From positions 1-64,000 of the forward strand of contig QCJG01000001.1 in assembly GCA_003216175.1 (NCBI GenBank): a DNA stretch of 64,000 nucleotides. The letters are read 5' to 3'. Source of the stretch: Prochlorococcus sp. AG-409-A10 (GTDB taxonomy: Bacteria > Cyanobacteriota > Cyanobacteriia > PCC-6307 > Cyanobiaceae). Position numbers and translations under genes: made by a program. A model generated the notes under the pieces. The model made no database searches. It saw only the letters and a list, made by a program, of their open reading frames with translations, and was not told the origin of the DNA. Of the stretch, positions 46,704-57,857 are shown piece after piece. Numbering within the stretch: the stretch's first letter is position 1; each line of letters starts with the position of its first letter.

Positions 46704-47642
46704 TCATGCAGAAGTTCTACTTTGCGGAATAGAAATTCCAATTCTCTCTAGAGCTTCAATAACTTCATCAGCAGATTTAGAACCGAAGTTCTTAATTTCC
46801 AACAAATCCTCATAACTGAAACCCATCAAGTCTGAAACAGAGTTCACTTGGGCTCGTTTTAGGCAGTTATAAGCTCTTACGGATAAGTTTAACTCCTCAA
46901 GGGGTATTTGCGCCTCTGCTGCAGGCTCAGGCTCTTCAGGAATCTCTTCTACCATTGAAACAGTGGCAAGAGGCTGAAAAAGTTCGATTAATTGATTTGC
47001 AGCTTCCGCCAATGCATCATCTGGAGAGGTAGATCCATCAGTTACTAACTCCATTTTCAATCTTTCTCTAGTAGAACCCCCCTCTGCCACTGCTGTTTCA
47101 TCAATAGTAAAATTAACTCTATTTATGGGCATAAATACTGCATCAATTTGAAGCAAATCAATTGCGCTTGTCTCTTCGTTCCTTCTATCAACTGGTCGAT
47201 ATCCAACACCTCTTTCTACATGCAACTCTAGTTCTAGGTTGTGTCCCTCGTGCACTGTTGCTATTGGGCGATCACCATCAACAACTTCAACTTGAGAAGA
47301 GAACTGAATATCCTTTGCTTTTACTTCAGCTGGACCAGTAACCACAATTCTTCCTATCTCAAGCTCTTGACTACGACTATCAACTGAAATTTGTTTGCAA
47401 TTAAGAAGAATGTCTAAAACGTCCTCTCTTACTCCAGGGATTGTTGCATATTCATGATTAACTCCTGCAATCCTTACAGCAGTAACTGCGCTGCCTTCAA
47501 GGCCTCCCATCAATACTCTGCGTAAAGAATTACCCAAAGTTGTTGCTTGGCCTCTTTCAAGAGGTCCGATTAGGAAAACGCCGGTTTGGGAACGATCCTT
47601 AGAAACTTGATGATCGATCCTGTCTATCTGGTATTGCAACAC
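46704..47642 (-). CDS. rpoA: RNA polymerase alpha subunit
   Basis: The 312-residue product has the dimerising N-terminal domain with [10 protein letters not shown], an acidic Pro/Glu linker near residues 230-245, and the alpha-CTD with [10 protein letters not shown] and Ile-Lys-Asn-Phe-Gly-Ser-Lys-Ser, which contacts DNA and activators. Length and order (rpsK-rpoA-rplQ) are canonical. Confidence 0.98.
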   Translation of the reverse strand: MLQYQIDRIDHQVSKDRSQTGVFLIGPLERGQATTLGNSLRRVLMGGLEGSAVTAVRIAGVNHEYATIPGVREDVLDILLNCKQISVDSRSQELEIGRIVVTGPAEVKAKDIQFSSQVEVVDGDRPIATVHEGHNLELELHVERGVGYRPVDRRNEETSAIDLLQIDAVFMPINRVNFTIDETAVAEGGSTRERLKMELVTDGSTSPDDALAEAANQLIELFQPLATVSMVEEIPEEPEPAAEAQIPLEELNLSVRAYNCLKRAQVNSVSDLMGFSYEDLLEIKNFGSKSADEVIEALERIGISIPQSRTSA

Positions 47643-47693
47643 GGTCTAATGCGATGTGGAAAAAAAGAAAATTTCACTTAAGTGAATAGATTT

Positions 47694-48086
47694 TTAAACG
47701 CGTCTGCGTTTAGGCCTCCTACAACCGTTATGAGGGAGAGGAGTTACATCTCTAATCAAAGTAATTTCTAGACCAGCTACTTGCAACGCCCTTATTGCGG
47801 TTTCACGACCTGAGCCTGGTCCTCTTACTAGAACTTCTATTTGACGCATTCCTTGCTCTAGAGCCCTTCGGGCAGCAACTTCAGCAGCGGTTTGAGCAGC
47901 AAAAGGAGTGCCCTTTCGAGCTCCTTTAAAACCGCTTGCTCCTGCTGATGACCAGGAAATGACTTCACCAGAAGTGTCAGTAATTGAGACTATGGTGTTA
48001 TTGAAGGTACTTTGAATATGCACAACTCCATTAGGAACGTTGCGCTTTGACTTCTTAGAACCGGATTTCTTTGAGGTTGTAGCCAT
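47694..48086 (-). CDS. rpsK: 30S ribosomal protein S11
   Basis: The 130-residue platform protein shows [10 protein letters not shown], [10 protein letters not shown] and the end [12 protein letters not shown]. It lies between rpsM and rpoA. Confidence 0.97.
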   Translation of the reverse strand: MATTSKKSGSKKSKRNVPNGVVHIQSTFNNTIVSITDTSGEVISWSSAGASGFKGARKGTPFAAQTAAEVAARRALEQGMRQIEVLVRGPGSGRETAIRALQVAGLEITLIRDVTPLPHNGCRRPKRRRV

Positions 48087-48151
48087 TAGGCTGTGCCTTA
48101 TTAAAAAAAAGATTTAGTAAATTACCAGATGGTAACAGGAGACTTAAGAAA

Positions 48152-48517
48152 TTATTTCTTTCTTCCTGCAACAGTTTTCCTCGCTCCTCTCCGTGTACGA
48201 GCGTTAGTTCTAGTTCGTTGTCCACGAACAGGAAGACTCATTCTATGCCTTCTTCCTCGAACACATCCGATATCTTGAAGACGTTTCAGGGCCATTCCTT
48301 CTTGGCGCCTCAAATCTCCTTCAAGTGTGAATTCTTCAGTAACCGCTCTGAGCTTCTGAACATCACTGTCGTCTAAATCCTTTACACGAATATCAGGATT
48401 AACGCCCGATTTTTCGAGGATAGTCTGAGCTCTGGTTAAGCCGATACCGTAGATGTAAGTAAGGGCAACTTCTACCCGCTTTTCGCGAGGTATGTCGATG
48501 CCTGAGATCCGTGCCAC
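48152..48517 (-). CDS. rpsM: 30S ribosomal protein S13 (GTG start)
   Basis: From the GTG at 48517 the product begins (Met)-Ala-Arg-Ile-Ser-Gly-Ile-Asp-Ile-Pro, the canonical S13 N-terminus, and runs 121 residues with the basic end Arg-Thr-Asn-Ala-Arg-Thr-Arg-Arg-Gly. A TTG eight codons upstream gives a longer frame but no family support. S13 bridges the 30S head to the 50S subunit. Confidence 0.95.
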   Translation of the reverse strand: MARISGIDIPREKRVEVALTYIYGIGLTRAQTILEKSGVNPDIRVKDLDDSDVQKLRAVTEEFTLEGDLRRQEGMALKRLQDIGCVRGRRHRMSLPVRGQRTRTNARTRRGARKTVAGRKK

Positions 48518-48631
48518 GTAAGGATTAATCGAAGAGGACAATAAAAATCATCATAATTTAATGATGACCTTGTTGTAAGAAGCAAACGAAAAGAAAATTA
48601 ATCGTTCAATGCTTCTTATGAAAGCCAGGAA

Positions 48632-48748
48632 TCAACCCTGACGCTGTTTATTTCGAGGCCTTTTCTTGTTGATCACATAGATCCGACCTCTGCGCCTGAC
48701 GATCTGATCGTCAGGACTAATTTTTTTGACTGAGGATCTAACCTTCAT
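48632..48748 (-). CDS. rpmJ: 50S ribosomal protein L36 (Cys-less form)
   Basis: A 38-codon ATG frame between adk and rpsM reads [10 protein letters not shown], then [10 protein letters not shown], ending Asn-Lys-Gln-Arg-Gln-Gly. All zinc-binding Cys and His residues of the C+ form are replaced, so this is the zinc-independent type. infA, often found here in other bacteria, is absent. Confidence 0.95.
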
Positions 48749-48773
48749 TTGGTGAGACTCTCCTATTTCCAAA

Positions 48774-49340
48774 CTACAACTTTACTACATCATCCGCCAA
48801 AGCTTTCTCGATACATGAAAAAACAACATCTATGTCAGCATTACCTTCTATCTCTTCAAGAATTCCTTGCTTAGCATACAAATCAATAAGGGGAGATGTT
48901 TGTTCTCTATAAATTTTGAGTCTATTTATTATTACTTGTTCATTATCATCCTGTCTTCCTCTTCCTAAAAGCCTTTTGATTAAATACTCATCGGCAATTT
49001 TTATAAATAATACACCCTCTAAAGGTTGATTGATTTTTTCTAAAAGACTTTTTAGAGAATTAGCTTGATTGACATTTCGGGGGAAACCATCAAGCAACCA
49101 CCCATCATTAATATTTGCCAATCTTCTTTCAACAATTGAGAGAACTAATTCATCACTTACTAATTCTCCTTTATTCATAACGTCCGCAGCTTTAAGACCT
49201 AAAACTGATCCAGAAGAGACCTCATCTCTAAGTAAATCTCCAGTTGAAAGATGATCTAATCCGTACTTCTTGCAAAAAAGATTTGCTTGCGTACCTTTAC
49301 CCGCACCAGGGGGGCCTAGGAATAATAATTTCTTTTTCAT
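48774..49340 (-). CDS. adk: Adenylate kinase, short-lid type
   Basis: Equilibrates ATP, AMP and ADP. The P-loop is [10 protein letters not shown], the AMP site Leu-Ser-Thr-Gly-Asp-Leu-Leu-Arg, and Asp-Gly-Phe-Pro-Arg-Asn follows. At 188 residues it lacks the long zinc-type lid, seen as Gly-Arg-Gly-Arg-x-Asp-Asp. It follows secY by 26 bp, as in many spc operons. Confidence 0.96.
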
Positions 49341-49366
49341 TTAAATAAAAATCATAGTTAAAGATT

Positions 49367-50686
49367 TTATTGACTTACTAATCCTTCATATCTTTGAGAA
49401 ATTACATAAGTCTGAATCTGCTTAGATGTATCAATTGCAACTCCTACCAAGATTAACAATGAAGTCGCCCCAAGACCTTGAAAAGTTTGAACATTAGTTG
49501 CTCTCTCGACTGCCGCAGGAACAATAGCAACTGAACCAAGGAATAAACCACCAAGTAAAGTGAGGCGGTTTTGAACACCAGAAAGGTAATTAGAAGTCGA
49601 CCCTCCAGGCCTCACTCCTGGAATTGCAACACCACCCTTTTTTAAATTAGAAGCAATATCTATTGGATTAATTGTTAAGGAAGCATAAAAATAAGCAAAC
49701 CCCAAAATCAATGCAAAAAAGGTAATTGCATATGGCCAGGGATTGGATGAACCTGGATTAAGTGAACTAGCAGCCTTAATAAGTAAAGGGTTTTGGGTGA
49801 AATTTGCGATTGTTATGGGGAGGAAAATTAATGCAGAGGCAAAAATTATTGGCATGACGCCACCAGCATTTAACTTAAGAGGTAGATAACTTTGCCTACT
49901 AGGCAAAAGCGCTGTACCGCCCATTTGGCTTTTTGCGCTTACTATGGGAATTCGTCTAGCACCTTCTTGAACAAAAATAATCCCCACAATAGTAATTAAA
50001 AAAACTATCAAAAGAATTATTATCCCAAGTACATCGGCTCGATCTCCTGTTTGAGCTTTTTCAACAGTAGAGCTAAGTGCCTTGGGTAAAGTAGCAACAA
50101 TATTCAAGAAAATAACTAATGAAGCACCTTGTCCTATCCCTTTTTCAGTAATAATTTCACTAAGCCACATAACTATCATCGATCCAGTGACTAATGCAAG
50201 TGATGTTTGAATAACAAATTCAGTTTCGCCAAGACCTTCGACGGCATACTTTCTAAGAATCAAAGCAAAAACCGTGCTTTGAACCAATCCCCAGCCCAAA
50301 GCAACGTATCTAGTGATTTGAGCAATCTTCCTTCTCCCTGCCTCCCCCTCATTTTTCTGTAGATCTTCCAATTGAGGTAAAGAGGCAGTAAGCAATTGAA
50401 TAATTATTGACGCATTAATAAATGGAAGAATACCTAATGCAAAAATACCTAAAGTTGAAATTCCACCACCTGTAAAAATATCAAGGAAACCAATCAATTG
50501 CCCTCCCTGGTCAATAAAAGTTTTAAAAGCCTCTCTATCTATTCCAGGCATAGGAATATAAATTCCTAATCGAACAATTAACAATAAACCCAGAGTCGTA
50601 AAGACTCTTCCCCTTAGCTCCTCATTACTGAAAAGCTGGGTAATCACTTCCCCTGCACTTGGATTTCTACCACGACTAATTAACAT
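49367..50686 (-). CDS. secY: Preprotein translocase SecY
   Basis: The channel subunit of the Sec translocon, 439 residues with ten membrane helices. It includes the plug-region pattern Pro-Met-Pro-Gly-Ile-Asp and the conserved Val-Gln-Glu-Gly-Ala-Arg-Arg-Ile-Pro loop, then Gly-Val-Arg-Pro-Gly in the later cytoplasmic loop. It serves both the plasma and thylakoid membranes in cyanobacteria. It is placed between rplO and adk in the spc cluster. Confidence 0.97.
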   Translation of the reverse strand: MLISRGRNPSAGEVITQLFSNEELRGRVFTTLGLLLIVRLGIYIPMPGIDREAFKTFIDQGGQLIGFLDIFTGGGISTLGIFALGILPFINASIIIQLLTASLPQLEDLQKNEGEAGRRKIAQITRYVALGWGLVQSTVFALILRKYAVEGLGETEFVIQTSLALVTGSMIVMWLSEIITEKGIGQGASLVIFLNIVATLPKALSSTVEKAQTGDRADVLGIIILLIVFLITIVGIIFVQEGARRIPIVSAKSQMGGTALLPSRQSYLPLKLNAGGVMPIIFASALIFLPITIANFTQNPLLIKAASSLNPGSSNPWPYAITFFALILGFAYFYASLTINPIDIASNLKKGGVAIPGVRPGGSTSNYLSGVQNRLTLLGGLFLGSVAIVPAAVERATNVQTFQGLGATSLLILVGVAIDTSKQIQTYVISQRYEGLVSQ

Positions 50687-50745
50687 TTAATAAGAATAAT
50701 TTATTAGAGGCTAATGTGAAAAATCAAATTTTTGTGTTAAACAAA

Positions 50746-51198
50746 TTAGTTATATAGCTCACAGACACCCCCGGCTTCTTCAATTTTCTTTTTGGCAGAT
50801 GTTGTAAAAGCGGCTGCTTGAACAGTCAATTTTACCTCTAATTTACCGTTACCAAGAATTTTTAAAGGATGTTTTGGTTTAGTCAAAATACCCTCCTTGA
50901 CCAATGAATCCATATTAACAACAGTCCCATCTTTCAATTCATTCAAGCTAGAAACATTGAGGACAGTAAAATTTTTCTGATTAACTATTGGGAAATGCTT
51001 TAGTTTTGGAACTCTTCTATATAAAGGCATCTGACCACCCTCAAAGCCTGGACGAGTAGGTCTACCTGATCGAGATTTTTGCCCCCTCATTCCAAAGCCA
51101 CAACTAGCTCCCTGGCCAGCAGCTATACCTCGACCTTTACGCGTTTTTTTGCGTCTAGATCCTTTATTTGATTGAAGAGATTCTAATTTAATAGTCAT
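50746..51198 (-). CDS. rplO: 50S ribosomal protein L15
   Basis: The 150-residue product has the Gly/Lys/Arg-rich N-terminus (Gly-Arg-Gly-Ile-Ala-Ala-Gly-Gln-Gly) and Gly-Phe-Glu-Gly-Gly-Gln-Met-Pro-Leu of L15. rpsE lies directly upstream by 5 bp. rpmD (L30), which sits between them in many bacteria, is absent, as usual in cyanobacteria. Confidence 0.97.
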   Translation of the reverse strand: MTIKLESLQSNKGSRRKKTRKGRGIAAGQGASCGFGMRGQKSRSGRPTRPGFEGGQMPLYRRVPKLKHFPIVNQKNFTVLNVSSLNELKDGTVVNMDSLVKEGILTKPKHPLKILGNGKLEVKLTVQAAAFTTSAKKKIEEAGGVCELYN

Positions 51199-51203
51199 GG
51201 TTT

Positions 51204-51830
51204 TTAAGAATAAATCTGCTCAAGTGAAATACCACGCTCTTTTGCTGTGGCTTTATGAGTTCTTAACTCGCTTAAAGCAACCATTGCAGCACGAGCATTG
51301 TTAAGAGGGGTCTTACTACCTAATCGCTTCGCAAGTACATTTTTAATTCCAGCCAACTCTAAAACAGTTCGAATTGAGCCCCCGGCAATTACTCCTGTTC
51401 CAGGAGCTGCAGGACGAATTAATACACTTGCTGCTCCATCTCTACCGTTAGAAAGAGTTGGGATCGAGCTATTTCGAGTTAAAGGAACACGCACTAGATG
51501 TTTTTTTCCATCAGCAACTCCTTTACGAACTGCACCAATAACATCTCCAGCTTTGCCTACACCAACGCCAACTTGTCCTTTTTCATTGCCTACTACAACT
51601 ATTGCCCTAAAGCTCATTTTCTTTCCACCTTTGACTGTTTTCGAAACCCTTCTAATTTGTACAACTCTTTCTTGCCATTCAGAATCTCTTTCTTGACCTC
51701 TTCTATCTCGTCTTCCTCCGCGTTTTTCACCACGGCTGCGACGATTTTCCTGCTTACCATCTGCAGCAGGAGGAGTATCTGATGATCCAGAAGCTCTTTT
51801 ATTTTGGGACTGGTTTTTAGAGTCTGTCAT
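51204..51830 (-). CDS. rpsE: 30S ribosomal protein S5
   Basis: The 208-residue product has an extended Arg/Gly/Asp-rich N-terminus (about 55 residues, probably disordered) before the double-stranded RNA-binding fold with [12 protein letters not shown] and Gly-Thr-Gly-Val-Ile-Ala-Gly-Gly. S5 lines the mRNA entry channel. The extension makes it longer than the usual 165-175 residues. Confidence 0.97.
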   Translation of the reverse strand: MTDSKNQSQNKRASGSSDTPPAADGKQENRRSRGEKRGGRRDRRGQERDSEWQERVVQIRRVSKTVKGGKKMSFRAIVVVGNEKGQVGVGVGKAGDVIGAVRKGVADGKKHLVRVPLTRNSSIPTLSNGRDGAASVLIRPAAPGTGVIAGGSIRTVLELAGIKNVLAKRLGSKTPLNNARAAMVALSELRTHKATAKERGISLEQIYS

Positions 51831-51844
51831 TATTCAAGCAATGA

Positions 51845-52213
51845 TTAAAAATTCAAGCCTGCCACTCTGGCAGCTTCGGCTAGAGCTTTAACCCTGCCAT
51901 GATAGATGTTCCCACCTCTGTCAAAGATAACTTGTTTGATGCCTTTTGATAAAGCTTTTTTTGCAACAAGCTCTCCTACTGCTGTAGAAGCGTCACAGCT
52001 GCCAGCATTAACTTTTAAAGAAGCTTTCAAATCTTTATCAAGGGTTGATGCAGCACATATAGTGCTTTGAGCATCATCATCAATTATTTGAGCATAGATA
52101 TGGTTGTTAGAACGAAATACAGCAAGTCTTGGTCGAGCTTCTGTTCCGCTTAAGTTTCTCCTTAAGCGTTTATGTCGTTTTTGGGTCTGTTGTTTTCTAG
52201 AAAGTTTTGACAT
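51845..52213 (-). CDS. rplR: 50S ribosomal protein L18
   Basis: The 5S rRNA-binding protein, 122 residues, with [10 protein letters not shown]-x-His-Ile-Tyr-Ala-Gln and the C-terminal Val-Ala-Gly-Leu-Asn-Phe. It lies 14 bp before rpsE and 33 bp after rplF. Confidence 0.97.
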   Translation of the reverse strand: MSKLSRKQQTQKRHKRLRRNLSGTEARPRLAVFRSNNHIYAQIIDDDAQSTICAASTLDKDLKASLKVNAGSCDASTAVGELVAKKALSKGIKQVIFDRGGNIYHGRVKALAEAARVAGLNF

Positions 52214-52246
52214 GGCTAAAAAATTTTAAAAGGCGAATAAGCAAAA

Positions 52247-52786
52247 TTAAGATTTGCCAGACTTACCAGCTTTTCTAATTATCTGTTCTCCTTCATACTT
52301 GATACCTTTACCTTTATAAGGTTCTGGGGGCCTAATTGCTCTTATTTTGGCAGCTTCATTGCCAACTAATTCTTTATCAGGTCCAGTTACAATCACATTT
52401 GTATTATTTTCAACTTTAAAAGTTATACCTTCTGGAGGAACAACCTCGACTGGATGACTATAACCGGCACTAACAACAAGAGTTTTTCCTTTTACTTGGG
52501 CTCTTGATCCAACACCAACAATCTCAAGTTTTTTTGTAAAACCACTACTAACTCCTTCGACCATATTGGCAACAAGAGATCTACATAGCCCATGCATTTC
52601 TCTGGATTGTCGCTTTTCATTTATTGGTTTAACAACAATGGTGTTGTCATTTTTACTTAGGCTTACTCCATCAGGAAGAGTACGTTGGAGTTCCCCTTTG
52701 GGACCTTTTACAATGATGGAAAGTCCTTCGAGTTTTACATCTACCTTTTCAGGAAGGGAGATTGGTTTTTTGCCAGTACGAGACAT
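52247..52786 (-). CDS. rplF: 50S ribosomal protein L6
   Basis: The 179-residue product starts Met-Ser-Arg-x-Gly-Lys-Lys-Pro-Ile and ends with the 23S-binding [11 protein letters not shown] and Arg-Lys-Ala-Gly-Lys-Ser-Gly-Lys. Two copies of the L6 fold fit the length. It is in the standard rpsH-rplF-rplR order. Confidence 0.97.
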   Translation of the reverse strand: MSRTGKKPISLPEKVDVKLEGLSIIVKGPKGELQRTLPDGVSLSKNDNTIVVKPINEKRQSREMHGLCRSLVANMVEGVSSGFTKKLEIVGVGSRAQVKGKTLVVSAGYSHPVEVVPPEGITFKVENNTNVIVTGPDKELVGNEAAKIRAIRPPEPYKGKGIKYEGEQIIRKAGKSGKS

Positions 52787-52803
52787 AATAAATACCTAAT
52801 CAA

Positions 52804-53205
52804 TCAACAGACGTAGCAGAGGACTTCTCCTCCAACACCTTGTTTGCGAGCATCACGATCACTCATGACTCCCTTAGAGGTAGAAATTATTGCAACTCCA
52901 AGGCCTCCTAAAACTTTTGGTAATCCTCGAGTATTTTTATAAATCCTCAATCCTGGTTTACTTACTCGCTGCATTGAACGAATAATGGGTGAGCGATGCT
53001 TACCAGTGTATTTCAATCCAAGAATGAGCTGCTTTCGAAAGCCTTCTCCCTCTTCATTGATTTCTGCAATAAATCCCTCACGTTGAAGAACCTTAGCAAT
53101 ACTAAGAGACATTCTTGAGGCAGGGACTTTGGTTTTTTCATGACGTTTTTCACTTGCATTTCGTATGCGAGTGAGCATGTCTGAAATTGGATCGTGGTTG
53201 GCCAT
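52804..53205 (-). CDS. rpsH: 30S ribosomal protein S8
   Basis: The 133-residue protein has [12 protein letters not shown] and the C-terminal Ser-Thr-Ser-Lys-Gly-Val-Met-x-Asp. In other bacteria S8 is a primary 16S binder and translational regulator of the spc operon. rpsN (S14), which lies between rplE and rpsH in many bacteria, is missing here, as in cyanobacteria generally. Confidence 0.97.
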   Translation of the reverse strand: MANHDPISDMLTRIRNASEKRHEKTKVPASRMSLSIAKVLQREGFIAEINEEGEGFRKQLILGLKYTGKHRSPIIRSMQRVSKPGLRIYKNTRGLPKVLGGLGVAIISTSKGVMSDRDARKQGVGGEVLCYVC

Positions 53206-53224
53206 AGTATTTAGCTAATCAAAC

Positions 53225-53764
53225 TCATTTTTTACGGAAGGGCATTCCCATTTCACTCAGAAGAGCCTTGCCTTGTTCATCAGAGGAAGCACTTGTCACG
53301 ATTGTGATATCCATGCCTCGAATGGCGTCGACTTTGTCAAAAGTAATCTCAGGGAAGATCAGTTGCTCTTTGACTCCAATGGTGTAATTTCCTCGGCCAT
53401 CAAAGCTTTTTGGACTGACACCACGAAAATCTCTAATTCTTGGAAGTGCCAAGTTAATGAACCTTTCCAAGAATGCATACATGCGATCACCTCTAAGTGT
53501 GACTGCACAACCTATAGGCATTCCTTGTCTGATCTTAAAAGTAGCGATTGCTTTCTTAGCCCTTGTCACAAGGGCTTTTTGCCCAGAAATTGTTGCCATT
53601 TCAGCCAGAGAAGCTTCTAAAGCTTTTGAATTTGATGCAGCTTCACCAAGTCCTCTATTTAAGGTAACTTTCTGCACCTTAGGGACTTGATGAACATTTT
53701 TCAGACCAAGATCTTTTAAAAGCTTTGGTCTAATTGTCTCTCGATAACGGGTTTTAAGTGACAT
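53225..53764 (-). CDS. rplE: 50S ribosomal protein L5
   Basis: The 179-residue 5S rRNA-binding protein of the central protuberance shows Asn-Arg-Gly-Leu-Gly-Glu, [11 protein letters not shown] and Gly-Met-Asp-Ile-Thr-Ile-Val-Thr. It follows rplX after 92 bp, the longest gap inside this part of the cluster, which holds no gene. Confidence 0.97.
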   Translation of the reverse strand: MSLKTRYRETIRPKLLKDLGLKNVHQVPKVQKVTLNRGLGEAASNSKALEASLAEMATISGQKALVTRAKKAIATFKIRQGMPIGCAVTLRGDRMYAFLERFINLALPRIRDFRGVSPKSFDGRGNYTIGVKEQLIFPEITFDKVDAIRGMDITIVTSASSDEQGKALLSEMGMPFRKK

Positions 53765-53856
53765 GGCTGGAAAAAAATTAATTCTGGTCTTGGTCAGAAT
53801 TTCATTGGGAGAAGAAAGTCTGCTTTAGTTAATTCAGACAAAGGAATAGTGATGAA

Positions 53857-54213
53857 TTAATCAATTAATTCCCCAGTCTTTTTTAATCGTCGTTTCTTTG
53901 ATCCGTCTTTATCTACAAAAATTTCAACCTTACTAGCAACTTTCTCTTTAGTTGAGTAGATCATTACATTTGAGGCATGCAAGGAAAATTCTTTGGTCTC
54001 TATTCGACCAGTTTCTCCTTCCTGTGAAGGTTTTACATGCTTTGTTCTTTGGTTAATTCCTTGTACTAACACTCTATTTTCATAGGGAAGTGTTTTAAGG
54101 ACTTCACCAGTTTTACCCTTGTCCTTTCCAGAAATAATCTGAACTGTATCTCCTTTACGGATTTTCATTTTGATCCGATCAGCAGGAGCTTTGGATTTGT
54201 TAATTGCTGGCAT
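53857..54213 (-). CDS. rplX: 50S ribosomal protein L24
   Basis: The 118-residue product has the KOW motif [17 protein letters not shown] near the N-terminus, with a 12-residue extension before it. L24 starts 50S assembly. It lies 2 bp after rplN. Confidence 0.97.
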   Translation of the reverse strand: MPAINKSKAPADRIKMKIRKGDTVQIISGKDKGKTGEVLKTLPYENRVLVQGINQRTKHVKPSQEGETGRIETKEFSLHASNVMIYSTKEKVASKVEIFVDKDGSKKRRLKKTGELID

Positions 54214-54215
54214 GA

Positions 54216-54581
54216 CTAAATAACCTCCGGAGCTAAAGAGACAATTTTAGTGAAATTGCGCTCTCTTAATTCTCGTGCGACGGGACCAAACACCCTAGTA
54301 CCTCTTGGGTTTTGATCATCATTGATAAGAACAGCTGCGTTGTCATCAAACCGAATGGAATTTCCAGTCTCTCTACGCATTGTTGCTCTAGTACGAACTA
54401 CAACCGCTTTAACGACATCTGATTTTTTGACTCCCATATTTGGCATCGCATCTTTAACAGAAGCAACAATCACATCGCCTACATGGGCATACCTACGATT
54501 GGAGCCCAAGACCCTAATGCATTGTAAACGCTTGGCACCACTGTTATCTGCAACGGTTAAGAATGTTTCTTGCTGAATCAT
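54216..54581 (-). CDS. rplN: 50S ribosomal protein L14
   Basis: The 121-residue product starts Met-Ile-Gln-Gln-Glu-Thr and has Val-Ala-Asp-Asn-Ser-Gly-Ala and Arg-Gly-Thr-Arg-Val-Phe-Gly-Pro-Val, the bacterial L14 pattern. Its ATG overlaps the end of rpsQ by 4 bp, so translation is probably coupled. Confidence 0.97.
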   Translation of the reverse strand: MIQQETFLTVADNSGAKRLQCIRVLGSNRRYAHVGDVIVASVKDAMPNMGVKKSDVVKAVVVRTRATMRRETGNSIRFDDNAAVLINDDQNPRGTRVFGPVARELRERNFTKIVSLAPEVI

Positions 54582-54844
54582 TTTGCAGCCTCCTTAGATT
54601 TCATGCCCTGAACGAGAACATCTGTAACCGTCCATCGTTTGTGAGCGCTCATTGGAGGAGACTCTTTAATCCGAACTCTGTCTCCAACTTTGCAATGGTT
54701 TTCTGCATCATGGGCTTTATATCTAGTCGTACGACTAATAATTTTTTGGTAGATAGGATGTGGAAATCTATTTTCCACAGCCACAACTACTGTTTTTTGC
54801 ATTTTGTCACTGACAACAGTGCCAACCATTTCCTTAAGTGCCAT
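54578..54844 (-). CDS. rpsQ: 30S ribosomal protein S17
   Basis: The 88-residue OB-fold protein shows [11 protein letters not shown] and [12 protein letters not shown]. S17 binds 16S rRNA early in assembly. It lies 10 bp after rpmC. Confidence 0.97.
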   Translation of the reverse strand: MALKEMVGTVVSDKMQKTVVVAVENRFPHPIYQKIISRTTRYKAHDAENHCKVGDRVRIKESPPMSAHKRWTVTDVLVQGMKSKEAAK

Positions 54845-54854
54845 AACTAAAAAA

Positions 54855-55067
54855 TCAAGATGATGTGTTGGAGCGGCTTCGCTCGTTAGAAACCGTTAAA
54901 AGCTGAGCCAATTCGGTTCGTGCCTCTTTGAAACGGTGAGTTTTCGCTAGCTGTCTAGTGGCTTGCTTAAAACGAAGATCAAAAAGTTCTTTACGAAGAT
55001 TTTCAATTTTTTCTGATATCTCGGAATCAGAGAGATTCCTTACATCTTTCGTAGTTGTTTTGCTCAT
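54855..55067 (-). CDS. rpmC: 50S ribosomal protein L29
   Basis: The 70-residue two-helix protein at the exit tunnel has [14 protein letters not shown]. Its ATG overlaps the rplP stop by 4 bp (ATGA). Confidence 0.96.
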   Translation of the reverse strand: MSKTTTKDVRNLSDSEISEKIENLRKELFDLRFKQATRQLAKTHRFKEARTELAQLLTVSNERSRSNTSS

Positions 55068-55549
55068 GATGATGACTCCGAATCATCTGCTGTAACTGAC
55101 GTTTTAGCAGGTTTATAATTTCCCTCATTGAGATCTTTCTCTAGGGAAATAAATTTTGTTTTTACTGGCAGCTTGTATTGAGCAAGACGCATTGCCTCTT
55201 TTGCAATTTCCTCTGTAATTTCTTCGCCACCCATTTCAAACAAGATTCGACCAGGCTTGACAACTGCAACCCAAAATTCTGGGTTACCTTTACCAGATCC
55301 CATTCTTGTTTCAGCAGGCCTCATCGTTACTGGCTTGTCGGGGAAAATACGAATCCAAATTTGTCCTCCCCTTTTTACATAACGAGTCATAGCTCGACGA
55401 CTTGCCTCAATTTGCCTTGAGGTAACCCATCCACAGTCTTGAGCTTGCAAAGCAAACTGACCAAAAGAGATTTTGTTGCCTCTTGTCGCAACACCGCGCA
55501 TACGGCCTCTTTGTTGTTTACGAAATTTGGTTCTTTTTGGACTAAGCAT
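55064..55549 (-). CDS. rplP: 50S ribosomal protein L16
   Basis: The 161-residue product has [11 protein letters not shown] and Gly-x-Gly-Lys-Gly-Asn-Pro-Glu-Phe-Trp, contacting the A-site side of the peptidyl transferase centre. A polar C-terminal tail of about 20 residues exceeds the usual length of 136-140. Confidence 0.97.
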   Translation of the reverse strand: MLSPKRTKFRKQQRGRMRGVATRGNKISFGQFALQAQDCGWVTSRQIEASRRAMTRYVKRGGQIWIRIFPDKPVTMRPAETRMGSGKGNPEFWVAVVKPGRILFEMGGEEITEEIAKEAMRLAQYKLPVKTKFISLEKDLNEGNYKPAKTSVTADDSESSS

Positions 55550-55561
55550 GATTAAAACTCC

Positions 55562-56296
55562 TTATTTACCTTCATTGGAACGATCCTCAAATTGTTGAGG
55601 TCTTCGATTCCCCCTAGTGCGCCTGGGAGACGAACCAACAGGTAAGGGCTGTTCCTCTTTCGGAAGAACTTCCCCTTTAAAAACCCATACTTTGATTCCT
55701 AAAACGCCATAGGTTGTACTAGCTACTTTGGTGGCATAATCGATTTCTGCTCTCAAAGTGTGGAGAGGGACTCTACCTTCACGGGTCCATTCGGAACGAG
55801 CAATTTCAGCACCATTCAACCTTCCACCAACTTGTATTTTCAAACCTAAAACACCAGCTCTTTGTGCTCTTTGCACCGCCATTCGAATTGTTCGTCTAAA
55901 CGCAACACGCTTTTCTAATTGCTGAGCAATATATTCTGCAAGAAGATAAGCATCTGCATCGACTTTTTCTACTTCAACTACATTTATACGTACTTGTCGA
56001 TTTCTATCTCCGATTGTTTTTTGAATACCAGATCTAAGTTCTTCAATCCCGCTTCCTTGCCTACCAACAATTACTCCAGGTCGAGCAGTTTTTAATTCGA
56101 CCTCAAGTTGATCTGCTTTTCGAGCAATCAATACATCACTAATACCTGCTGCTCCATACTTTTTCTTAATGAAAGTACGGATCCGATCATCTTCTTGGAG
56201 TAGTAAAGGGTAGGTTTTAGGTGGTGCGTACCATTTAGAACGATGCTCCTGGGTGATGCCAAGCCTAATTCCAGTGGGGTGAATTTTATGTCCCAT
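55562..56296 (-). CDS. rpsC: 30S ribosomal protein S3
   Basis: The 244-residue product has [12 protein letters not shown], a KH domain with Val-Ile-Val-Gly-Arg-Gln-Gly, and a C-terminal domain with [10 protein letters not shown]. It helps unwind mRNA at the entry channel. Its start abuts the rplV stop with 1 bp shared. Confidence 0.97.
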   Translation of the reverse strand: MGHKIHPTGIRLGITQEHRSKWYAPPKTYPLLLQEDDRIRTFIKKKYGAAGISDVLIARKADQLEVELKTARPGVIVGRQGSGIEELRSGIQKTIGDRNRQVRINVVEVEKVDADAYLLAEYIAQQLEKRVAFRRTIRMAVQRAQRAGVLGLKIQVGGRLNGAEIARSEWTREGRVPLHTLRAEIDYATKVASTTYGVLGIKVWVFKGEVLPKEEQPLPVGSSPRRTRGNRRPQQFEDRSNEGK

Positions 56297-56676
56297 CAGT
56301 CTGAGTCCTCAGAATTGGTTAATTGAGTAGTCGAAACAGAAATGCTGATGTGGCATGTCTGTTTTTTTATAGCAAATGCTCTACCTTGAGCCCTAGGCCT
56401 ATAACGTTTCATTGGTGGGCCCATATCAGCCGTAGCAGTACTAATCATCAAAGAAGAAGGATCAAGTCCAAGATTGTTTTCTGCATTAGCAACAGCTGAT
56501 CGCAATACCTTTGTTATTGGCTCAGTTGATCGATAAGGCATGAATTCAAGCATGATTAATGCATCCCTGTAAGTTCTTCCTCTTATTTGATCAAGGACAC
56601 GACGTACTTTTGAAGCAGATCCGCGAATGTAACGACCATGAGCTTGGGCCGTAGTTTTAGTAGATGAAGTAGTCAT
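56296..56676 (-). CDS. rplV: 50S ribosomal protein L22
   Basis: The 126-residue product includes [10 protein letters not shown] and the tunnel loop region [11 protein letters not shown]. The loop reaches the peptide tunnel constriction. It lies 2 bp after rpsS and shares 1 bp with rpsC. Confidence 0.97.
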   Translation of the reverse strand: MTTSSTKTTAQAHGRYIRGSASKVRRVLDQIRGRTYRDALIMLEFMPYRSTEPITKVLRSAVANAENNLGLDPSSLMISTATADMGPPMKRYRPRAQGRAFAIKKQTCHISISVSTTQLTNSEDSD

Positions 56677-56678
56677 GA

Positions 56679-56954
56679 TTAGCGTGCTCCTTTTTTATCT
56701 CTGATGTGACCTCTATAGGTTCGGGTTGGTGCAAACTCACCTAACTTGTGCCCAACCATTTGCTCAGTTATGAAAACAGGTATATGGCTCTTTCCATTGT
56801 GAACAGCAATTGTATGGCCAATCATCATTGGCAAAATTGTTGAAGCTCTTGACCATGTTTTGATGACAGTTTTATCGTCATTAGAATTTTGCTTCTCGAT
56901 TTTACGAAGCAAACTGTCTGAAATAAATGGCCCTTTTTTTAGTGAACGTCCCAT
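56679..56954 (-). CDS. rpsS: 30S ribosomal protein S19
   Basis: The 91-residue product starts [10 protein letters not shown] and has Thr-Trp-Ser-Arg-Ala-Ser and [10 protein letters not shown]. It binds the 30S head with S13. It is placed between rplB and rplV as usual. Confidence 0.97.
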   Translation of the reverse strand: MGRSLKKGPFISDSLLRKIEKQNSNDDKTVIKTWSRASTILPMMIGHTIAVHNGKSHIPVFITEQMVGHKLGEFAPTRTYRGHIRDKKGAR

Positions 56955-56989
56955 AACGGTTTAAAAGAATTGGTAAAGAAAGATAGAAA

Positions 56990-57853
56990 TCATGAATCGC
57001 GACCTCCTCTACTCCGTTTAGATACTTTGCGTCGTTTTCGAAGAACGTATTTATTACTGGGCTTATTTTTCTTCCTGGTTTTCAAACCAAGAGCTGCTTT
57101 ACCCCAAGGGGTCACAGGGCCAGCACGTCCAACGGGTGCTTTACCCTCTCCTCCTCCATGAGGGTGATCACATGGATTCATAACACTTCCTCTAACTTGA
57201 GGTCGTCTGCCAAGCCATCTTCTTCTTCCAGCTTTTCCTAGGCTTGTATTTCTAATTTCAGAATTACCAACCTCTCCAAGCGTGGCGTAGCATTCTTTTC
57301 TAACCAAACGAACCTCAGTTGAAGGTAATTTCAATGCAACATAATCTCCTTCTTTAGCCATAACTTGCGCACTAGCTCCAGCTGTGCGAACCATCTGACC
57401 ACCTCGACCTGGATAAAGTTCAACACAATGAACGCTCGAACCTAAAGGCATTGAAGAAAGTGGTAAGGCATTACCAGTTTCAATTGGAGCATCTGGTCCT
57501 GAAATAACTTCTTGCCCCACTGCTATGTCTGCAGGTGCAAGTATGTATCTCTTTTCACCATCGGAGTAAAAGAGTAGCGCAAGTCTCGCATTGCGATGTG
57601 GGTCATAATGTATTGCCGCAACTTTGGCCGCAACACCATGTTTGTTTCTACGAAAATCAACAATCCTATATAACCTTTTGTGGCCTCCTCCTCTATGACG
57701 ACAAGTAATTACCCCTCTATTGTTGCGCCCTTTCTTTCGATGTTTAGATACTACCAGTGAGCGTTCAGGTTTATTAGCTGTAACTTCACTAAAGTCAGTT
57801 ACTACTCTTGTACGAGTACCAGGTGTGTAAGGTTTGAAACTTCTTATTGCCAT
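56990..57853 (-). CDS. rplB: 50S ribosomal protein L2
   Basis: The 287-residue protein needed for peptidyl transferase activity carries the functional loop His-Pro-His-Gly-Gly-Gly-Glu-Gly near residue 230. It is preceded by Asn-Pro-Cys-Asp where most bacteria have Asn-Pro-Val-Asp. It ends in a strongly basic tail. It lies 4 bp after rplW. Confidence 0.97.
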   Translation of the reverse strand: MAIRSFKPYTPGTRTRVVTDFSEVTANKPERSLVVSKHRKKGRNNRGVITCRHRGGGHKRLYRIVDFRRNKHGVAAKVAAIHYDPHRNARLALLFYSDGEKRYILAPADIAVGQEVISGPDAPIETGNALPLSSMPLGSSVHCVELYPGRGGQMVRTAGASAQVMAKEGDYVALKLPSTEVRLVRKECYATLGEVGNSEIRNTSLGKAGRRRWLGRRPQVRGSVMNPCDHPHGGGEGKAPVGRAGPVTPWGKAALGLKTRKKNKPSNKYVLRKRRKVSKRSRGGRDS

Positions 57854-57857
57854 TGTT